A DNA stretch of 64,000 bases from Pedobacter sp. Leaf41. GTDB taxonomy: Bacteria; Bacteroidota; Bacteroidia; Sphingobacteriales; Sphingobacteriaceae. Position 1 is the first letter of the stretch, and each line of letters opens with the position of its first letter. The notes under the pieces were generated by a model. That model searched no databases. It saw only the letters and a program-made list of their open reading frames with translations, and had not been told where the DNA came from. Of this stretch, positions 61,810 to 64,000 are shown piece after piece. Position numbers and translations under genes: made by a program. Where the stretch lies: NCBI RefSeq assembly GCF_001422545.1, contig NZ_LMLE01000006.1:620972-684971 (forward strand). Direction: 5' to 3'.

Positions 61810-62361
61810 TTACAAAGCTTCAGAAACTACATCAGTAACTTCAGGAACCATTCTTTGTAATAAATTTTGAATACCAGATTTAAGCGTTATGGTTGATGAA
61901 GGACAACCACTGCAAGATCCACGTAATTCTACAGTTACCACACCGTCGTCAAAAGATTTATAGGTGATTGCACCACCATCTTGCTCAACGGCAGGGCGAA
62001 CGTAATCATGCAAAATTTGTTGAATTTTAATCTCCGTTTCTGAACCTTCGAATGCTGGAGCTTCTTCAGCTGTTGCTTCTTTTATCTTTAATTCAGATTC
62101 TACCGCACCCTTAACAAATTCCTTTAAAATAGCTTCGATATCAGCCCAGTCTGCATCGTCAGTTTTCGTAATAGTTACAAAGTTACTGGCGAAAAAAACA
62201 CCAGAAACAAAATTAAACTTGAACAATTCCTTTGCGAAAGGAGAATGTTCAGCGCTTTCTTTAGTTGCGAAATCTTCACTACCGTTAATTAAAAGCTTAT
62301 TAACCATGAATTTCATGGTTGCCGGATTTGGAGTTTGCTCTGTATATACGTTAATCGTCAT
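61810..62361 (-). CDS. Nfu-type iron-sulfur cluster carrier
   Basis: 183 residues. N-terminal Nfu_N domain (YTEQTPNPATMKFMVNKLL, PFAKELFKFNFVSGVFFASN) and C-terminal NifU domain with the cluster-binding pair in RGSCSGCPSSTITLKSGIQN. It carries [4Fe-4S] clusters from the assembly machinery to target apo-proteins, such as MtaB or the Fe-S dehydrogenase. Downstream of purB on the same strand (87 bp apart). Confidence 0.94.
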   Translation of the reverse strand: MTINVYTEQTPNPATMKFMVNKLLINGSEDFATKESAEHSPFAKELFKFNFVSGVFFASNFVTITKTDDADWADIEAILKEFVKGAVESELKIKEATAEEAPAFEGSETEIKIQQILHDYVRPAVEQDGGAITYKSFDDGVVTVELRGSCSGCPSSTITLKSGIQNLLQRMVPEVTDVVSEAL

Positions 62362-62448
62362 GTCTTAATCAATTTGAATAAACAAAATTAACAATTAGTG
62401 GCCAATAATACTTTTGACTGCTGTCTGTTTAGCGTCAATTTAATTCTG

Positions 62449-63795
62449 CTAAAAAACGCCTGTGTAATTAAATGGAGTTATCTTCCTTAATTGTACTTTA
62501 ACTTCCTCAGTAACAGCCAACCCTTCAATAAATTCTGCAATGCTCGCCGCATTGATTTTTGAATTTGTTCTGGTTAATTCTTTTAATGCCTCGTATGGGT
62601 TTGGAAAGTTTTCTCTACGTAACACCGTTTGGATGGCTTCCGCAACGACAGCCCAATTATCATCTAAATCTGCGTGTAAAGCACCTTCGTTTAATAAAAT
62701 TTTATTTAAACCACGTAAAGTAGAATTGATTGCGATTAAAGTATGCCCAAAGGGAACACCTACATTCCTTAACACGGTAGAATCTGTTAAATCTCTCTGC
62801 AACCTGGAGATGGGAAGTTTTGCTGCAAAAAACTCAAATAAAGCATTAGCGATTCCTGCATTTCCTTCCGCATTTTCAAAATCGATTGGATTAACCTTAT
62901 GCGGCATTGCCGATGAACCAATTTCGCCTGCTTTGATTTTTTGTTTGAAATAATTCTTCGATATATAAGTCCAGATATCGCGGTCCAGGTCAATGATAAT
63001 GTTATTAATGCGCTTTAAAGCATCACATTGTGCTGCAAACTGATCATAATGTTCAATTTGGGTGGTGTGTTGCGCTCTTGTTAAGCCTAGCGTTGAGTTT
63101 ACGAAATTGTTTGAGAAATCAACCCAATTAACTTGTGGGTAAGCAATGTGATGTGCATTAAAGTTTCCTGTTGCGCCACCAAATTTTGCGCTGTTTGGAA
63201 TCGTCTTCAGGCTTTCCAATTGAATACTTAATCTTTCTGAAAATACTAAAAATTCCTTTCCTAATTTAGTAGGTGAGGCCGGTTGACCATGCGTGTGCGC
63301 CAACATTGGAATATCCTTCCATTCACTAGCCAGCTCGTTTAATTTATGAATTAGGGAATCAATGGCTGGATAATAACTTTCGTTTAAGGCTAGTTTTATT
63401 GAATATGGAATGGCTGTATTATTAATGTCTTGCGACGTTAAGCCGAAATGGATAAATTCTTTATAGTCTTGTAATGAAAGTGCATCAAATTTTGCTTTGA
63501 TAAAATATTCAACAGCTTTAACATCGTGATTGGTAACTTTTTCAGTTTCCTTAATTTCTAGCGCATCAGTTTCTGAAAAATTCTTGTGTATCGTTCTTAA
63601 TTTAGCGAACAACGACTTGTCGAAATTTTCTAAACCAGGTAAATTAATTTCGCATAAGGCGATAAAGTATTCAATTTCGACAAAGACACGATATTTTATG
63701 AGCGCTTCTTCAGAAAAATAGCTGGATAAACGTTCGGTCGTTTTTCTGTAACGACCATCAATAGGTGAGATTGCTTGTAGCGAAGTTAAATTCAT
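62449..63795 (-). CDS. purB: Adenylosuccinate lyase PurB
   Basis: 448 residues, of the E. coli-like group. SPIDGRYRKTTERLSSYFSE at the N-terminus, HTHGQPASPTKLGKEF (catalytic His), GATGNFNAHHIAYP and signature GSSAMPHKVNPIDFENAEGN are all present. It releases fumarate from SAICAR and adenylosuccinate in purine synthesis. A -7 box on the minus strand lies 22 nt upstream. A hairpin terminator at 63912-63947 separates it from the preceding minus-strand gene. Confidence 0.97.
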   Translation of the reverse strand: MNLTSLQAISPIDGRYRKTTERLSSYFSEEALIKYRVFVEIEYFIALCEINLPGLENFDKSLFAKLRTIHKNFSETDALEIKETEKVTNHDVKAVEYFIKAKFDALSLQDYKEFIHFGLTSQDINNTAIPYSIKLALNESYYPAIDSLIHKLNELASEWKDIPMLAHTHGQPASPTKLGKEFLVFSERLSIQLESLKTIPNSAKFGGATGNFNAHHIAYPQVNWVDFSNNFVNSTLGLTRAQHTTQIEHYDQFAAQCDALKRINNIIIDLDRDIWTYISKNYFKQKIKAGEIGSSAMPHKVNPIDFENAEGNAGIANALFEFFAAKLPISRLQRDLTDSTVLRNVGVPFGHTLIAINSTLRGLNKILLNEGALHADLDDNWAVVAEAIQTVLRRENFPNPYEALKELTRTNSKINAASIAEFIEGLAVTEEVKVQLRKITPFNYTGVF

Positions 63796-63817
63796 TATGC
63801 GGATTATAATTTTGCCG

Positions 63818-63825
63818 CAAATTTA
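63818..63825 (-). promoter_or_regulatory. -7 box (TAAATTTG) of purB
   Basis: Minus-strand TAnnTTTG match 22 nt before the ATG at 63795, giving a leader of about 15 nt. No clear -33 TTG at the usual distance. Confidence 0.45.
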
Positions 63826-63911
63826 CTACAATTGATGGATTAAATAGACTGAATGAAATAAAATTTGAGCCTACAGGACTATTTCATTTTTTGTGGTCGA
63901 AGATATAAACG

Positions 63912-63947
63912 AAAAAAGCTCCAATCAGTTATGATTGGAGCTTTTTT
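63912..63947. terminator. Bidirectional 16-bp hairpin terminator
   Basis: AAAAAAGCTCCAATCA (63912-63927) with TGATTGGAGCTTTTTT (63932-63947) and a GTTA loop. It ends the minus-strand gene at the right edge before purB. Confidence 0.88.
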
Positions 63948-63961
63948 ATATAAACCGTTAA

Positions 63962-64000
63962 TTAGTTTTTAACAACAGTAGTATCAGTTTTAACAACTGT
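63962..64000 (-). CDS. C-terminal fragment of a minus-strand gene, truncated by the window edge
   Basis: Reading from 64000 down, 12 codons end in TAA at 63964-63962, giving the Thr/Val/Lys-rich tail TVVKTDTTVVKN. A strong terminator lies just downstream (63947-63912), as expected for a gene end. Such Thr-Val-Lys tails are common in small secreted Bacteroidetes proteins, but the family cannot be recognised. Confidence 0.55.
   Translation of the reverse strand, partial: TVVKTDTTVVKN

Noticed and set aside
1..64000. CRISPR arrays, phage genes, integrases, transposases
   Set aside because: No regularly spaced repeats and no such protein families are visible in any coding region.

Overview
The window is about 64 kb of AT-rich chromosome from a Bacteroidetes bacterium, most likely a Sphingobacteriaceae member of the Pedobacter type. 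This rests on a SusC/SusD pair driven by an ECF sigma/FecR couple, the HELGH metalloprotease family typical of the phylum, promoters with the Bacteroidetes TTTG / TAnnTTTG pattern, almost no Shine-Dalgarno sequences, and a TreY-MalQ fusion. I see no rRNA, tRNA, CRISPR array, prophage or complete insertion sequence. The assignment is by family recognition only; no search was run. Layout, left part (1-19.5 kb): the end of a YceI-like gene, then a long stress and redox region. It holds Dps, a LytTR response regulator and a hybrid histidine kinase, an old yellow enzyme homologue with an altered flavin-site residue, a bicupin of the oxalate decarboxylase type, a secreted protein made only of the M17 peptidase N-terminal domain, a DUF1275 membrane protein, a DsbA-like protein and an alpha/beta hydrolase. 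A DUF892 ferritin-like gene sits 11 bp before a large HPII-type catalase, with an ankyrin-repeat gene converging on the catalase. The ankyrin gene's start region carries a 92-bp tandem duplication that creates a 29-codon upstream ORF overlapping the real start as ATGA. Several secreted proteins of unknown role follow (DUF4369-like, fasciclin, SMP-30-like propeller) and an endonuclease/exonuclease/phosphatase-family membrane protein. Middle part (19.7-36.6 kb): a tightly packed cell-surface-signalling operon (sigma, FecR anti-sigma, STN-containing SusC, SusD, zinc metalloprotease, DUF3347) closed by a terminator. Next come a large FAD/Fe-S dehydrogenase, a candidate small RNA, a FUSC-family membrane protein with a TTG start, an SDR and MsrA. 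Right part (36.7-64 kb): on the minus strand a two-component system runs into a CzcCBA-type RND metal efflux operon. A NUDIX-type regulator that has lost its catalytic glutamates is divergent from galT-galK, whose promoter is an exact TTTG-N19-TAnnTTTG with an inverted repeat over the -33 box. Then come an RRM protein, an OmpA lipoprotein, a small protein with treZ and a treY-malQ fusion (trehalose from glycogen or maltodextrin), a degenerate cold-shock-like protein with a real Shine-Dalgarno, a Crp/Fnr regulator, a second candidate small RNA or leader, ubiX, mtaB, lgt, an inositol-monophosphatase-like gene, nfu, purB and a C-terminal gene fragment at the right edge. The most novel items are non-coding: two about 70-nt promoter-hairpin-terminator units with no convincing ORF, several -7 boxes only 3-8 nt from start codons (implying leaderless mRNAs), two decayed dispersed repeats with inverted ends, and the duplicated ankyrin leader. 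No clearly new multi-gene system was found.
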